Positions 35,271 to 47,051 are shown, counted from the first letter of the stretch. The stretch is DNA of 64,000 nucleotides from Larix kaempferi (GCA_027924585.1 BSBM01000763.1:575001-639000); one strand, 5' to 3'. The notes: a model not told the origin generated them from the letters alone. Made by a program: numbers and translations.

Positions 35271-35925
35271 ATTAAAAATAATATTTATTTTAAACAAAGA
35301 ATAATTTTTTCCACCAGTATATATTATCAAATAATTCAATGCTCTACAGGTTAATAGAATTATTGTATGATATCATTCACCATAAGACGATAAATGAGAA
35401 AACATTCTTCACTATGAAGAAAACGTTCATAGTTCTAGTAGCAACAAGCTCATGTAGATTTACCATGCTATTGTTTTTTGAGAAGGAATCAATTTATGAA
35501 GGAGTGGAAGATCCTTCCTAATTGGATACACTATAATTGTTGCTTAGAATACATCCATGAGATAAGGAGGTGATGTTGAATGCTCAAAAAGTAATCTGTT
35601 GTTTTCATTGGAAGGCCCTCAAAGCGATGATGGATGAATGAGTGACTAATTCTTTGAGGAATGAGTGGTTGTTCCTTCTGAAAAGGGTCCTTTGAACCAT
35701 ATAGGTTGGAAATATTTATCAAGATAATATATTATTATTAATATTTAAATATTATACATGAATTTTCTTTACACATTTTAATTATGAATTATATTAGGCG
35801 GTATCAATAATGGATAGGCGTCCTTAGCCGTCTAACACCCATATGTATTAATGGAGTGCACGAGCTTTGAAAAATTAACGATTTCATTGAAATCATATAT
35901 CATATACTACATTCCTCAGCTCCAA
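35271..35925. other. Interval without recognised content
   Basis: AT-rich; short ORFs only. Nothing supported. Confidence 0.5.
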
Positions 35926-38900
35926 AATTAAACCACTCGAGGAAGGAGTAGCCACTCTTTTGCTGAGAAATTTCTTGAAATCTTCACCAAAATCACATAC
36001 AATCTGTTGAATTCTCGAAACTCCAAAATGGACCTACATGGTAAAAAGGAAGCGGCTCTTTCTGTTGACCATATACTTTCTGGAACCCCAAAATGGAAAC
36101 CCTTGAGAAATAATCGGCCACTCTTTCTGAGATAAGAATATTTTCTAAAAGCACCCATACATATAAACATCAATCATTCCTTTTTCGTCCTGTCCACGTG
36201 CTCCTTACAGGGGTTGACTCTATTTAAATGATTTACATCTTCACATAAATCATATATGTTCTTCATAATTACCAAAACTCCATAATTGACCTACTTGGGG
36301 ATAAAGTGGCACCTCTTTATCCTCAGCATCTGCTTTCACCACCCTAAAATAGAACAACTTGAGGAAGGAGCAATCGTTCTTTCTCTGAAAAAATTTATAC
36401 TTTCCAAGAAAATGGATGACGCAAATTTCCAATGATATTTGTTGCTAAAGTGCCGATATATACTTTCCAAAACCCTAAAAAGGAATCCCTTGAAGGAGAA
36501 GCGACTTCTCTTTCTCCTCAACATCCACTTTCAACACAACAAAATACAACAACTTGAGGAAGGAGCGACCACTCTTTCTCTGAGAAAATTTCTACTTGCC
36601 AGTAAACTATTTGGACCAAGGTTATTATGAAATTTGTGGTGAAAGTGATGGTATCTACTTTCCCCACCGCTTAAAAAGAGCCCCTGAATGAAGGAGATGA
36701 TGCTCTTTATGTTCAGCATCTACTTCCAACACCCCAAAATAGAACAACTTGAGGAGAGTGGTCGCTCTTTCTCTGAGAATATTTTGACTTTTAAGAAAAC
36801 TGTTTAAGGGAAAAATCCTATGAAATTTGTGCTTAGGGTGCCAATATATGATCTCCCTACACCTTAAAAAGAGTGCCTGGATAAAGGAGAGGATTATTTT
36901 TCCCCTTAGCATATACTTTCAACTCCCCAAAATAGAGCAACATGAGGAAAGAGTGGCCACTCTTTCTCTGAAAACATTTCCACTTCCCATAAAATTGTTT
37001 GAAGCAAAGTTTGTATGCGAATTTCATTTAAAGTGCCAATGTATAATTTTCCCACTTTTCAAAAATAACCCCTGATGGAAGGAGCGGACGCTCTTTCTCC
37101 TCAGCATCTACTTCCAACACCCCAACATAGAACAATTTTATGACGAAGCGTTCTCTCTTTCTCTGAGAAAATTTCCACTCGCCAGCAAACTCTTTGAAGC
37201 AAAATTACTATGAATTTTGTTGTTAAAATTATGATGTCTACCATACCCACCCCAAAATAGAACCCCTGGAGGAAGGAGTGGATGCTTTTTCTCCTCAATA
37301 TCTATTTTCAACACCCCAAAATAGTACATATTGAGGAAAGAGCAGTCGCCTCTTGCTCTAAGAAAATTTCCACTTGCCAACAAATTGTTTAAAGATAAGT
37401 TCCTATCAAATTTGTGATTAAGGTACTATCTACTTTCCTCTGCCATTAAAAAGAACCCCTGGAGGAAGGAGTTAAATCTCTTTCTCCCCAGCATATACTT
37501 TCATTAGCCCAAAATAGAACAACATGAGGAAAGAGTGGCCTCTCTTTCTCTGAGAAAATTTCCACTTTCCAGAAAACTGTTTCAAGCAAAGTTCCTACGA
37601 AATTTATGTTCAATGTGTCAATATCTAATTTCCCCACCCCTAAAAAAGAATGCCTGGAGAAAGGAATGAACGCTCTTTGTCCTCACTATATTCTTTCAAA
37701 ACCCCAAAATAGAACAAATTGAAGAAACAGAAACCGCTCTTTCTCTGAGAATATTTCCACTTGCCAACAAAATGTGCAAAGTAATGTTCCTATGAAATTT
37801 TTGTTTTAGAGTGTCGATATTTACTTTCCCCACTCCTAAAAAAAATCCTTGGAGGAAGGAGCGGATGCTCTTTCTCCTCAGGATATACTTCCAATGCCCC
37901 AAAATATAACAACCTAAGGAAAGAGCGACCTCTCTTTCTATGAAAAAAAATTCCACTTTTAAGGAAATTGTTTAAGGGGAAAATACTACAAAATTTGTGC
38001 TTAAGGTGCTGATATATGTTTTACCTACCCCTTAAAAAGAGCGCCTGGAGAAAGGAGCAGATGCTCTTTTTCCTCAGCATATACTTTCAACTCCCAAAAA
38101 TAGAGCAACTTGAGGAAAGAGTTGCCGCTCTTTCTTTGAAAACATTTCCACTTGCCAGAAAACTGTTTGAAGCAAAGTTCGTATGCAAATTGTGTTTAAA
38201 GTGTTGATGTATACTTTTCCCACTTTTAAAAAAGAACCCCCGAGGAAATAAGTGAATGATCTTCCTCCTCAACACCTACTTCTAACACCCCAATATAGAA
38301 CAATTTGATGAAACAATGTTCTCTCTTTCTCTAAGAAACTTTACGCTCACCAACAAACTCTTTGAAGCAAAATTACTATGAATTTTGTTGTTAAAATTCT
38401 GATATATCCATTCCCTACCCCAAAATAGAACCCCTGGAAGAAGGACCAGATGCTCTTTCTCCTCAGTATCTATTTTCAACACCCCAAAATAGCACATATT
38501 GAGGAAAGAGCGGTCACCTCTTGCTCTGAGAAAATTTCCACTTCCCAGCAAACTGTTTAAAGATAAGTTCTTATCAAATTTGTGATTAAGGTACTATCTA
38601 CTTTCCTCACCCCTTAAAAGGAACCCCTGTAAGAAGTAGCAGACGCTCTTTCTCCCTAGCATATACTTTCATTAGCCCAAAATAGAACAACATGTGGAAA
38701 GAGCGACCTCTCTTACTCCTAGAAAATTCGCACTTTCCAGCAAATTCTTTCAAGCAAAGTTCCTACAAAATTTATGTTTATTGTGTCAATGTCTACTTTA
38801 CCCACCCCTAAAAGAGAACACTTAGAGAAAGGAATGGACTCTCTTTCTCCTCACCAAATTCTTTCAAAAACCCAAAATAGAACAACTTGAAGAAGGAGCA

Positions 38901-39407
38901 ACCGCTCTTTCTCTAAGAATATTTCCACTTGCCAACAAAATGTGAGAAGCAATGTTCCTATGAAATTTGTGTTTAGAGTGTCGATATCTACTTTCCCCAA
39001 TCTTACAAAAAACCCCTGGAGGAAGGAGCAAGTGCTCTTTCTACTCAACATCTACATCCAACACCCCAAAATAGAACAACCTGAGGAAAGAGCGACCTCT
39101 CTTTCTCTAATGAAATTTCCACTTTTAAGCAAACAATTTAATGGAAAAATACTACGAAATTTGTGCTTAGCGTGCCGATATTTGATTTCCCTGCCCCTTA
39201 AAAAGAGTTCCTGGAGAAAGGAGTGGATGCTCTTTCTCCTCAGCATATACTTTCAAATCCCCAAAATAGAGCAACTTGAGGAAAGAGCGGTGTCTCTTTC
39301 TCTAAAAATATTTCCACTTTCTAGAAAACTGTTTGAAGCAAAGTTCGTATAAACATTGTGTTTAACGTGCTGATGTCTACTTTTCCCACTTTTAGAAAAG
39401 AACCCCT
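35926..39407. repeat. 195 bp satellite, about 18 monomers, with six-monomer higher-order units
   Basis: Each monomer contains GAACAACTTGAGGAAAGAGC, CTCTTTCTCTGAGAAAATTT, TTCCTATGAAATTTGTG and AAAGAACCCCTGGAGGAAGG. The GAGAAAATTTC mark recurs at about 195 bp intervals (36581, 37164, 37551, 38527 and others). Variant monomers recur at about 1169 bp: GTTTAAGG-type at 36801 and 37970, GATAAGTTC-type near 37395 and 38565, TTACTATGAATTTTGTTG near 37205 and 38375. Within a monomer, GAGGAAGGAGCGG..CTCTTTCTCCTC and GAGGAAAGAGCGA..CTCTTTCTCTGAG are related sub-blocks about 64 bp apart. The many ORFs on both strands are repeat-periodic and not genes. Confidence 0.92.
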
Positions 39408-40130
39408 TGTTAAAGCCGCAGGTATGTAGGTTGTTGGAATGCTTTCCAAGGTTAGCAATAGAGGGTGAAAACCCAATCTGAAAGACTTCAAAAAGCTCTG
39501 CGCAAGAGCAGTTCTATCCCCATACTGTTTGGTATAGTTAACTCCCACGGATATTAGGACTCCGCTAGCACTTAAATGGGTTGATCCTGAAAGGATCTGA
39601 CTTCCTGTAGGGGAAGGTAAAAGTGTTCTATCTCTAGAAGTGAGTTTGCTTTAAAGGAAATCTAAACTAAGTTAGATCTAAATTAAAAAAATGTGTTTTA
39701 ATGTGCAGGATAACTTGGTATGGAAATTAATAAGTCTTTTCACCAATTGACAGAAATGTGAAGTGGATCTTTATTTATTAGCTTAAGATACAGCCAGAAA
39801 ATGAAAATCAAATTATTGTAGCTTAAGGATTGAATCACATGCAAGATTATCTTGTATATGAAATGCTAATTGAAAATTTGGCATTAATTTAACAATATAT
39901 GTTTGTCATTTGCAGAAATAGATAAATGATTTAAATAAATAAATTCACTTAAAACATAAATACACGGATCATAAGCCAAGATACATTTGGACTGCAAATC
40001 AATGCATAAATTATGGTTGCAAAATTAAAACAGTGTACTTTCACAAGATGAAGTGAAAATCAAAATCCATCAAACAAATTTGATAAATTAACAAAAGAGA
40101 TATCAAGAGAAAACTAACTGCATTTCTTCA
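39408..40130 (-). repeat. Outer part of the minus-strand LTR of element D
   Basis: Starts TGTTAAAGCCGCAGG, on the minus strand an LTR end in ..CA, right at the satellite border. The sequence is interrupted at 40130 by element B and resumes at 52612. With about 52612-52777 the LTR would be about 890 bp. No partner LTR is in the window, so its limits are inferred. Confidence 0.55.
40126..40130. other. Left target-site duplication of element B (CTTCA)
   Basis: CTTCA precedes TGTTATAG and recurs at 52607-52611. Confidence 0.95.
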
Positions 40131-41174
40131 TGTTATAGGTCAAACTTGCACCTCTCCGTCCGTGATCGCCCTGAGCTGCTGATCACACAAAAGGACACTT
40201 TGGATGGAGGAGCATGTTGACCTTGGATCATATGACAACTCATTTTATTTCCTGAAAATACTGGAAAACCACAAAAAATATCATTTTAAGATATGAGCGC
40301 TACTCTAATCAAAGGGACTAGCGCCCATACGCTACTCCACTGTATAATAGTAGCGCCCATATCCAAATATACGCTACTCCAGTGTAGCAAAGTAGCGCTC
40401 GACATTTAAAATTGATTGAGTGCTAGTTGTTAAACACTAGAGTAGCGCCCTATACGCTACTTCACTGAAGAAGAGTCGCGTACATCTTAAAAGATGATTA
40501 AAAAATATATTAACTCATCGAGGAGGATTAGTTGATGGCAGTTTCCTAACTCCCCCAACTTCCTCCATAACTACATCTCGACCTGAACTGCTTCTTTGAA
40601 CCTATAAATACCAAGAAGGTTAAAGGAGCAAGGTTAGAAATTATTGCTAGAAAAGCTAGAGGATGAGTTAATGGAAAAACTTTAAGACATTGGAGAAGTT
40701 GTTGCAGAAGACATCCAAGCCAGAGCAGAGCCAGAGCCCAGAATCCAGTTGCAGGAGCCTGCTTCATTGTCAGGTATACTTGTACTTCATTCTACTTTTG
40801 ACAAATAAAGGTTGAAGTGTTTTTCTTGTTCCAATTTGAATGTGTTAGCAAATGGCATTTTAAGTTGGATTTATTTTGGTCAATGCTGAATGTTAAACAT
40901 TGTTTTTGTTTATGTCAAGCTTTATATATTGCCCAAAATGTTTTGAGAAAGGTATTGTTGTTGCAGGTTTGCTGAAGGAAAGGTAGATTCGGAAGCTGGA
41001 CACGAGACCGGGTCAAGGCTAGGATCAGACGTCAGTTAAAAGGTGTGTTCCCTAAATCTACAATCTATTTATTTTTGTAAATGCCTCTGTAATAGCATCA
41101 ATACACTTACCTGCCACCCCAACCAAGTTGATAGTAGTAGTTTCCTTGCTATAGGGTAGAAATATCCGCCAACA
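40131..41174 (+). repeat. 5' LTR of element B
   Basis: TGTTATAGGTCAAACTTGCA to CCGCCAACA. TATA-like CTATAAATACCAAG near 40601. Hairpin cluster at 40294-40490. Confidence 0.96.
40294..40490. repeat. GCGCTACT/AGTAGCGC hairpin cluster in 5' LTR B
   Basis: GAGCGCTACTC..GACTAGCGCCC, ACGCTACTCCACTG..AGTAGCGCCC, ACGCTACTCCAGTG..AAGTAGCGCTC and AGTAGCGCCC..ACGCTACTTCACTG: at least four head-to-head pairs in 200 bp. Confidence 0.9.
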
Positions 41175-41177
41175 GAC

Positions 41178-41195
41178 TGGCGACTCCGCTGGGGA
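41178..41195 (+). promoter_or_regulatory. Primer binding site of element B (tRNA-Arg type)
   Basis: TGGCGACTCCGCTGGGGA, three bases after the LTR, identical to the site of element A. Confidence 0.92.
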
Positions 41196-41360
41196 AATAG
41201 AGTTTTTGGATTTAGGAAACCTTGTTCTTGTGTGTCTTCTCAGTTTGTTTTGACTTCTTTGATGTGTCAAGAACCTTTTTAGGTATCCCTTTCCTTTTTC
41301 TTCCCTGCTTTCATCAGTTTTTTATACCTTCCAAAGTCAGTTTTCAAGCCTTTGAAATAT

Positions 41361-41475
41361 GAGCGCTACTCTGATATATCTACAGTAGCGCCCATATGCT
41401 ACTGTGCTGTATATACAGTAGCGCCCGTTTCAATAGGGGCGCGAGTTTCTCTACTACACAGTAGAGTACACTTTC
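41361..41475. repeat. GCGCTACT/AGTAGCGC hairpin cluster in leader of B
   Basis: GCGCTACT..AGTAGCGC, GCTACTGT..ACAGTAGC and GGGCGCGAG..CTACTACACAGTAGAG, at the position equivalent to 5825-5934 in A. Confidence 0.88.
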
Positions 41476-43110
41476 TGAAGCGGTCATTTTTTTTGGTTTG
41501 CTTGTTTTTAGCCCTTGGATATGATTGGCTGACTGTGCTGTAGGATCCCCTTGATGATTGCATGAGGTTTTTAATTGTTGTTCAAGTCATAGAACCTCTC
41601 CTTGAAGTTTTTACATCTTTTAAACCGCTTGTTGACCTTTGGGATTTTTGGAACTTTTTATTGACTTTTTGGAAGACTTGGTGGTGTTTGGTGACGAACA
41701 CTTTCACTTTTTTAGACCCTGACTGCCTGTTGCCAGTTTACGAACCTGTACACTCCTGTGTCCACTGTTTGTGGTGACGTTGTCTTCTCTCTACTACCCC
41801 CATCCTTTGTTTAGGTTTTGGTTTTTGGTAGAGCCTCTAGGGTGTCTTCTTTTTGGTCAAGTTTCATTCTTCCTAGACTCCTTGTCTTCTGCTGGTTACA
41901 AGTGCTTTTTAAACAGCTGTAGGCTAGTTTTCACCTCTCAGTTTCTTTGGGTTAGTAGGGAAGCTTGCTTGTCTACTTGTGCTTGGCTTTGTGGTCTTGT
42001 TAGGGCTAGACACTTTAGGTCAGTCCTTTGGTGTTTCTCTCCCTTGTTTTCTCCCACTTCGTGTCCAAGTTTATAGGCTTTTTCTTAGTAAAAAACCTGT
42101 AGATCAAGTCTTTCTCGAGCTAGGGTTTCGACAGCTATAGGCTTAAGAACTTTTAGCCATACTTACACACTTTGCATAAAAAGTTTTATTTGGCTTTCCA
42201 TTTTTGCATAGTTCTTTTTCGTTTATTGAAAAAGAAAAAAAAAATTGGTATTTTAAGCTTAAGTAAAATTTGTTTCGGTTATTGCAAAATAGCTTAGTAT
42301 AATTTTAAAAAGAAAACAAAAATTTTTAAGTAAGTTTGCTTAGATTTTCAGTTTTGGAAAGAAGTAGATATAAAAAATGAAAAAAAAGCTTTGTTGTAGG
42401 AAAGATTGAATTATATTTGCACTCTTGTTTTCTTGTTATAACCACGCTCACACACCCACTATCCTTTTTGCGTAATAAAAGCCCTAAAATTTGTTAATAA
42501 AATGAACTAGAAACTTTTTCTTTTTAGGTTACACTACACCAACTAGTTTTGGTTAGGGTCTTGGGTTTAAATCACCTTAAACCACCCAAGATCACACATT
42601 GCGCAAAAATCGTAGTGAGACTATCATAGGTAAACCCACCTCACTCAAAATTTGACTGGGATCTATACAGTAGGTCATTGCGAGATCAGTTTGTGGGAAT
42701 ACTCCTCCTACTTACTGTTCGAGCATACGCCAGGATCGGATTGCGTATTGGGGACTCTTTCGAGTTTCGGGCTTAGCTACCCTGCCCACGCTTTCTGATT
42801 CGACCGGTGACTGTTCCCCCAGGAATTTTCGGTGTTGTGGTATCCATAGTATCAGACTTGTAGGTTCATACACAGGTGACAGCAGAGGGTATATCTGCTG
42901 TACCTAAGACAGACGTGGGAGGAAACCCCGTGCAGGTCTTTGGGAGGGAGGTTGGGTGATTCCAGCGCTTGCACCCTTAGTCATTGTATTGCGGACCCCG
43001 GGTAACTGTCTTTCTTCCTTCATTGATCTGTTCTGGGCCCTAATCATCCCAGACTCTTCTCCGGAAGGCACCTTTGTTTGACTGGTTTGTATACTTAGGA
43101 ATTTTTTTAG
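41476..43110 (+). other. Leader of element B, with block shared with element A
   Basis: 42434-43085 is the counterpart of 6868-7530 in A. The rest is T-rich. No accepted ORF. Confidence 0.75.
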
Positions 43111-43527
43111 TTGGCGTGTTGTTTGCCCCCTAGTTGTAGTGGCCACCAGGTTCTAGTCTGTTATTTTATATTTATAATCACAGAGAATCAACAACTCTGT
43201 AGATCGAGAAGGATTCAAAACCTTCCACCAGTTAGGACAGAACCTATACAACCAGCCAGACGACAACGGGTAAACCCCGGTATTTCTTCAGAAATTACCT
43301 CTGAAATAGAATTGCTTGAAGAAATCCTTGTAACAGAAAACCTTTAAATTGAGGTTCCTAAGGAACCACTACCAGGTATCACAGATCAGCAACACTTTAG
43401 TACTGTTGAGGTGGAAGATCTTACTTCCACGGAGTATAGCACTCCTTTCAATCCTCCCTTAACCAATACTAGAATTCCGCTTTTGTCACCTGTTGGTTTC
43501 TAGCAGCCCCTTTTTAGTGCAGATCTT
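43111..43527 (+). pseudogene. In-frame upstream extension of gag with two stops
   Basis: The gag frame is readable upstream to about 43111 (SRRIQNLPPVRTEPIQPARR, then TSEIELLEEIL). It is interrupted by TAA at 43345-43347 and TAG at 43501-43503. Composition continues smoothly into the main ORF, so an older gag may have started here. Whether translation now begins at 43528 or later is unknown. Confidence 0.5.
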
Positions 43528-46500
43528 TTGTTTCCCGATCATCTGATGTCTAACACAGGAGGTGAACAAGGGGGTCCCCAAACTCCCACTTTAGGTATGA
43601 ATACCAGCACAGTTAACCCTTCTTTTAATGCTACGTCTAGTCAGGCACAAACCACATCTGTGCCTACTCCATCTTTCAGTTTCAACACTAGTACATTAGG
43701 AATGCCTAGTTTTACAACGATGGCATCTATTCCTACATCTACTATTGGACCTAGCAGTATGGCCAACTGTGCAACACCTTCTAATTCCCAACCGTTATAT
43801 CAGATTCCTAATACTTGGGTTTCCACACCTGTGGTAGGACCAAGTGCTTCTGCAAACATGCTAGTCATGGGTACCATGACTGCACCGTCCACATCAGCTT
43901 CTACTGGTTTCAACACTTTTGTAGGCCCTAACTTGAATCAAGGTAACATGCCTGCAGGTAACACCCCTTTTTCCTTATTCTCAGGGGGAGGGGGTAATAT
44001 CTTTAACCAGCAATATGGCGGGGCCAACACCCAGCCACAGTGGACGAACCCGCAAAGCACTAATCCACTCTCGTATGGGTGGGGAAATTTTAACAACTCT
44101 TTCGTACAACAACAACAGCTGGCAGGGGGCAACCCCTACCAACAAATAGCTGGGGGAAACCCCTACCAACAGTTAACTGGGGGCAACCCCTATCAACAGT
44201 TGGTAGGTGGCAACTCCTATCAGCACATGGCCGGGGGAAACCCTTATCACCAGATGGCTGGGGGAAACCCCTACCAACAATTCATGGGACAAACGATGGG
44301 TGGTTCCCCTTATCAAGCATCATCTTACCGGTATCGTCTACCTTTCCTGGCAACTTTGAATTTGCCAGACCTTTCGAAACTGACAAATGATCCTGTGTGT
44401 CATAATGCCACGTGGCCATCAGTTCCCACCAAATTACCTTCGGATATTCCAAAATTCGAAGGCAAAACAGGTGAAGATCCTGGTGACCATGTCACTACCT
44501 TCCACCTTTGGTGTTCTTCCAATTCCTTAAACGAGGATTCCATCAGATTGAGATTGTTTCAAAGGACCTTAACTGGTCCTGCATCCAAATGGTACATTGA
44601 ACTACCTGCGGCTACTTTCTCTAGCTTTGGAGACCTAGAAACCGTCTTTTTGAACCATTTCCAGCTTCCTGTTCGGTATGATGCCGGAACAGAACTTTTG
44701 TCTACTTTTAGACAAAACAAAGCCACTCACCTATCTGACCACATTCAGGAGTGGCGAAGACGGAAGAGGCTCATAAAGGCCAACATTCCTCCAGAGTTCC
44801 TGCTTGAGTGGTACTTGAAATCACTCCTTCCCTATATTTCTAAGGAAGTAGCGACATCTGGAGTATCCAATGAAGAAGAAGCCATCTTAAGGACTCAACA
44901 GTTAGACCTTGTATATGCACAATCTGGTTTACTGTACGAGATTATACCGGACGCACCGAGATCAAACACTGATCTGAGTAGACCCAAACCTGGACCACAT
45001 GCTGACGGCATAGTGGGTTCAGTTAACTCTGCAGCCTTCGAAGCACTGACCAAACAGGTCCAAGCCTTAACTTTCAAACATTCGACTGCAGACATTGCTT
45101 CCGTCACAACCTTTCCTTCTATGTCTGAGCCTGTCAATCAGGTTCAGAACAATCAAAAGGGCCCTTGGCAGCCCAACAACAAAAAGAAGGGCAAGAAAGG
45201 AGAGGGGAACCAACAAAAGCCCAAAAAAGACAATGCCGAAGAGGGTAACAAGGAAGAAAAGAAGGTTAAGTTCCCTTGTAAACTTTGCAAACAGAACCAC
45301 CTTACCCACCAATGCCCTCTACTAGAAGAAGCCCATAAGCTCTTAAGAGAGAAGAAGCCTGTCGTCTTGAAAGATCCATTTCCTAAAGGACAAGGCTCAA
45401 CTTCTGGCACCTCCAAAACTGGGGGCACTTTGCACGCTTCGGTTGATCAAACATTTATAAACATGGTTAATTCAGATGCACTTTTGCAAACTAGAGCCAG
45501 GAACTATACCCCGGAAGCGCAGAAAAAGGATAAGGAGATTGCTGAATCCTCCACTCCACTCCACATACCTGTGGACCCAATGCCCAAGATTCCGAAGGGT
45601 GTCTTGAAGAGGGCATCGCACAATCCCAACACACGGGATGCTTCCAACTACAATGTGGTTGAAGATCTAGCCCAAACCCCTTGTGCCATGTCTACTCTAG
45701 AAGTATTGCAGAATTGTCCATTGCAACGAAATGCACTTCTGGAAGTTATTGGGAGTATGGAGTCCTCCAACATGTCTGCACGATTTGACATGACTGATGT
45801 CAAATACCGGTTGCCATATCACTTTGCCCTCCAGATTGAGTTCGTTCATGGTCCAATGACCATTAGACGAGCTGTAGTAGATGAGGGAGCGTCGACTTGC
45901 GTAATGTCGATTTCCTGTTGGAAAGCTCTAGGTTCTCCTGAGTTAGTCCCTTCCAACACAATGCTTACTGCATTTGATGGCAGAACTTTCCGTCCACATG
46001 GAGTTTTGCCATCATTTAATGTCACTTTGGTCGGTAAGACAGTTGCTGTTGAGATAGAAGTTCTGGATGCTCCGCTCGATTACAACATGTTATTGGGCAG
46101 GAGTTGGACTTATGCCATGCAAGCTATAGCATCGGCAGTTTTTCGAGTGGTCATGTTCCCATTTGAAGGTAAGATCGTTACAGTCGATCAACTTTCTTTC
46201 ACTCAAGGAAAACACCAGACTTCTACGGAAACCACAGTTCCTTTGATTTATCAAAACACCCCAGTTGGCGAGAGTTTAGGAGCAGGACTTTTCGGATCAC
46301 TGATTGGCACTTTTGACCTACCCTCTCCTACTTTATTTGTTGGGACTGAGGGATGTTCATCGCCTGAAACTTCTATGGTTAGTTCAATAACTGATCCTAA
46401 GTTTCACTCAACTGATACAAATCCCTCCGTGCCCACTCCTGTTGTGGAAGTTACCCACCTGGATTCTCATCAAACTACAACAGAACATATGTCGACTCAA

Positions 46501-46932
46501 TTGGTGTCTGCCGAGTCAAACATAGATTGTGCCACTACTCAGACACCTGACCCGATCCATTCTTTCGACAGTTCAGGAATCACTTTACCTTCTGATGAGG
46601 AAATGTTAGAAGCTTTGAACGACCCGGACCATCCTCGTGAACATATAGATCGCGCATCCTTCTTGTTTCCTTTTCTTAACTTGTTAGAGAGAGGTGAATT
46701 TTGTTCACCACCCGATGAAAATATTGGTCTCACTCCTTCACAAGTTGCTATTGTTGAAGCAAATAGATTACATACCTCACTGGTGAACATTTTCACTGGG
46801 GTCAACGGAAATATTTTCTTTGAGACGGGATGTTATCTCGACGAGATCATCCCATATACCAATCTTTTCCGTGAGTTCCATAACACCTTTGCCCGGCCTC
46901 CTGAAGAGGATCCAGGCATTGACCCCACCTGA
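43528..46932 (+). CDS. Gag-protease polyprotein of element B
   Basis: 1134 codons, intact; the first ATG is at 43528. Residues 1-200 are Ser/Thr/Asn-rich. Residues about 202-254 carry seven nonapeptides of the GGNPYQQLA type. Residues about 300-455 form the retrotransposon gag core (DIPKFEGKTGEDPGDHVTTF, TLTGPASKWYIELP, HIQEWRRRKRLI). A Lys-rich linker precedes one variant zinc knuckle near residue 585 (CKLCKQNHLTHQC, CX2CX3HX4C). Residues about 750-890 are retropepsin-like: VVDEGASTCVMS near 784, then DYNMLLGRSWTYAM and GKIVTVDQLSF. DEGAS replaces D[ST]GA, as in element A. The last residues, FREFHNTFA and EEDPGIDPT, match the linker before RT in related elements, where this ORF stops with TGA. 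The product would form particles and process itself, if the variant active site works. Confidence 0.9.
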   Translation: MFPDHLMSNTGGEQGGPQTPTLGMNTSTVNPSFNATSSQAQTTSVPTPSFSFNTSTLGMPSFTTMASIPTSTIGPSSMANCATPSNSQPLYQIPNTWVSTPVVGPSASANMLVMGTMTAPSTSASTGFNTFVGPNLNQGNMPAGNTPFSLFSGGGGNIFNQQYGGANTQPQWTNPQSTNPLSYGWGNFNNSFVQQQQLAGGNPYQQIAGGNPYQQLTGGNPYQQLVGGNSYQHMAGGNPYHQMAGGNPYQQFMGQTMGGSPYQASSYRYRLPFLATLNLPDLSKLTNDPVCHNATWPSVPTKLPSDIPKFEGKTGEDPGDHVTTFHLWCSSNSLNEDSIRLRLFQRTLTGPASKWYIELPAATFSSFGDLETVFLNHFQLPVRYDAGTELLSTFRQNKATHLSDHIQEWRRRKRLIKANIPPEFLLEWYLKSLLPYISKEVATSGVSNEEEAILRTQQLDLVYAQSGLLYEIIPDAPRSNTDLSRPKPGPHADGIVGSVNSAAFEALTKQVQALTFKHSTADIASVTTFPSMSEPVNQVQNNQKGPWQPNNKKKGKKGEGNQQKPKKDNAEEGNKEEKKVKFPCKLCKQNHLTHQCPLLEEAHKLLREKKPVVLKDPFPKGQGSTSGTSKTGGTLHASVDQTFINMVNSDALLQTRARNYTPEAQKKDKEIAESSTPLHIPVDPMPKIPKGVLKRASHNPNTRDASNYNVVEDLAQTPCAMSTLEVLQNCPLQRNALLEVIGSMESSNMSARFDMTDVKYRLPYHFALQIEFVHGPMTIRRAVVDEGASTCVMSISCWKALGSPELVPSNTMLTAFDGRTFRPHGVLPSFNVTLVGKTVAVEIEVLDAPLDYNMLLGRSWTYAMQAIASAVFRVVMFPFEGKIVTVDQLSFTQGKHQTSTETTVPLIYQNTPVGESLGAGLFGSLIGTFDLPSPTLFVGTEGCSSPETSMVSSITDPKFHSTDTNPSVPTPVVEVTHLDSHQTTTEHMSTQLVSAESNIDCATTQTPDPIHSFDSSGITLPSDEEMLEALNDPDHPREHIDRASFLFPFLNLLERGEFCSPPDENIGLTPSQVAIVEANRLHTSLVNIFTGVNGNIFFETGCYLDEIIPYTNLFREFHNTFARPPEEDPGIDPT

Positions 46933-47051
46933 AGAAGTACTACGCCTAGGCTGAAATACTTTTTCTTGTAACATAGCTGTATATTTTTGTAAAGCTAGTT
47001 TTGTTATGTTCGTTAGGTGATCTTATGTGTGTTTCTCGTTTCGTGTACCAG
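46933..47051 (+). other. Junction where RT, RNase H and integrase are missing
   Basis: 120 bp without coding content. It ends TTCGTGTACCAG just before the RNase H ATG, which resembles a 3' splice site. Either a deletion or an old spliced junction. Confidence 0.5.

Noticed and set aside
35928-39548. Dense ORFs of 60-136 codons across the 195 bp satellite
   Set aside because: Periodic with the monomers and equally present on both strands.
40546-40767. Minus ORF in LTR B (and its twin at 51978-52199)
   Set aside because: Identical in both LTRs because the LTRs are copies; no domain, overlaps promoter and leader sequence.
44895-45428. Minus and alternate-frame ORFs within element B gag-protease
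   Set aside because: Shadows of the 1134-codon ORF.
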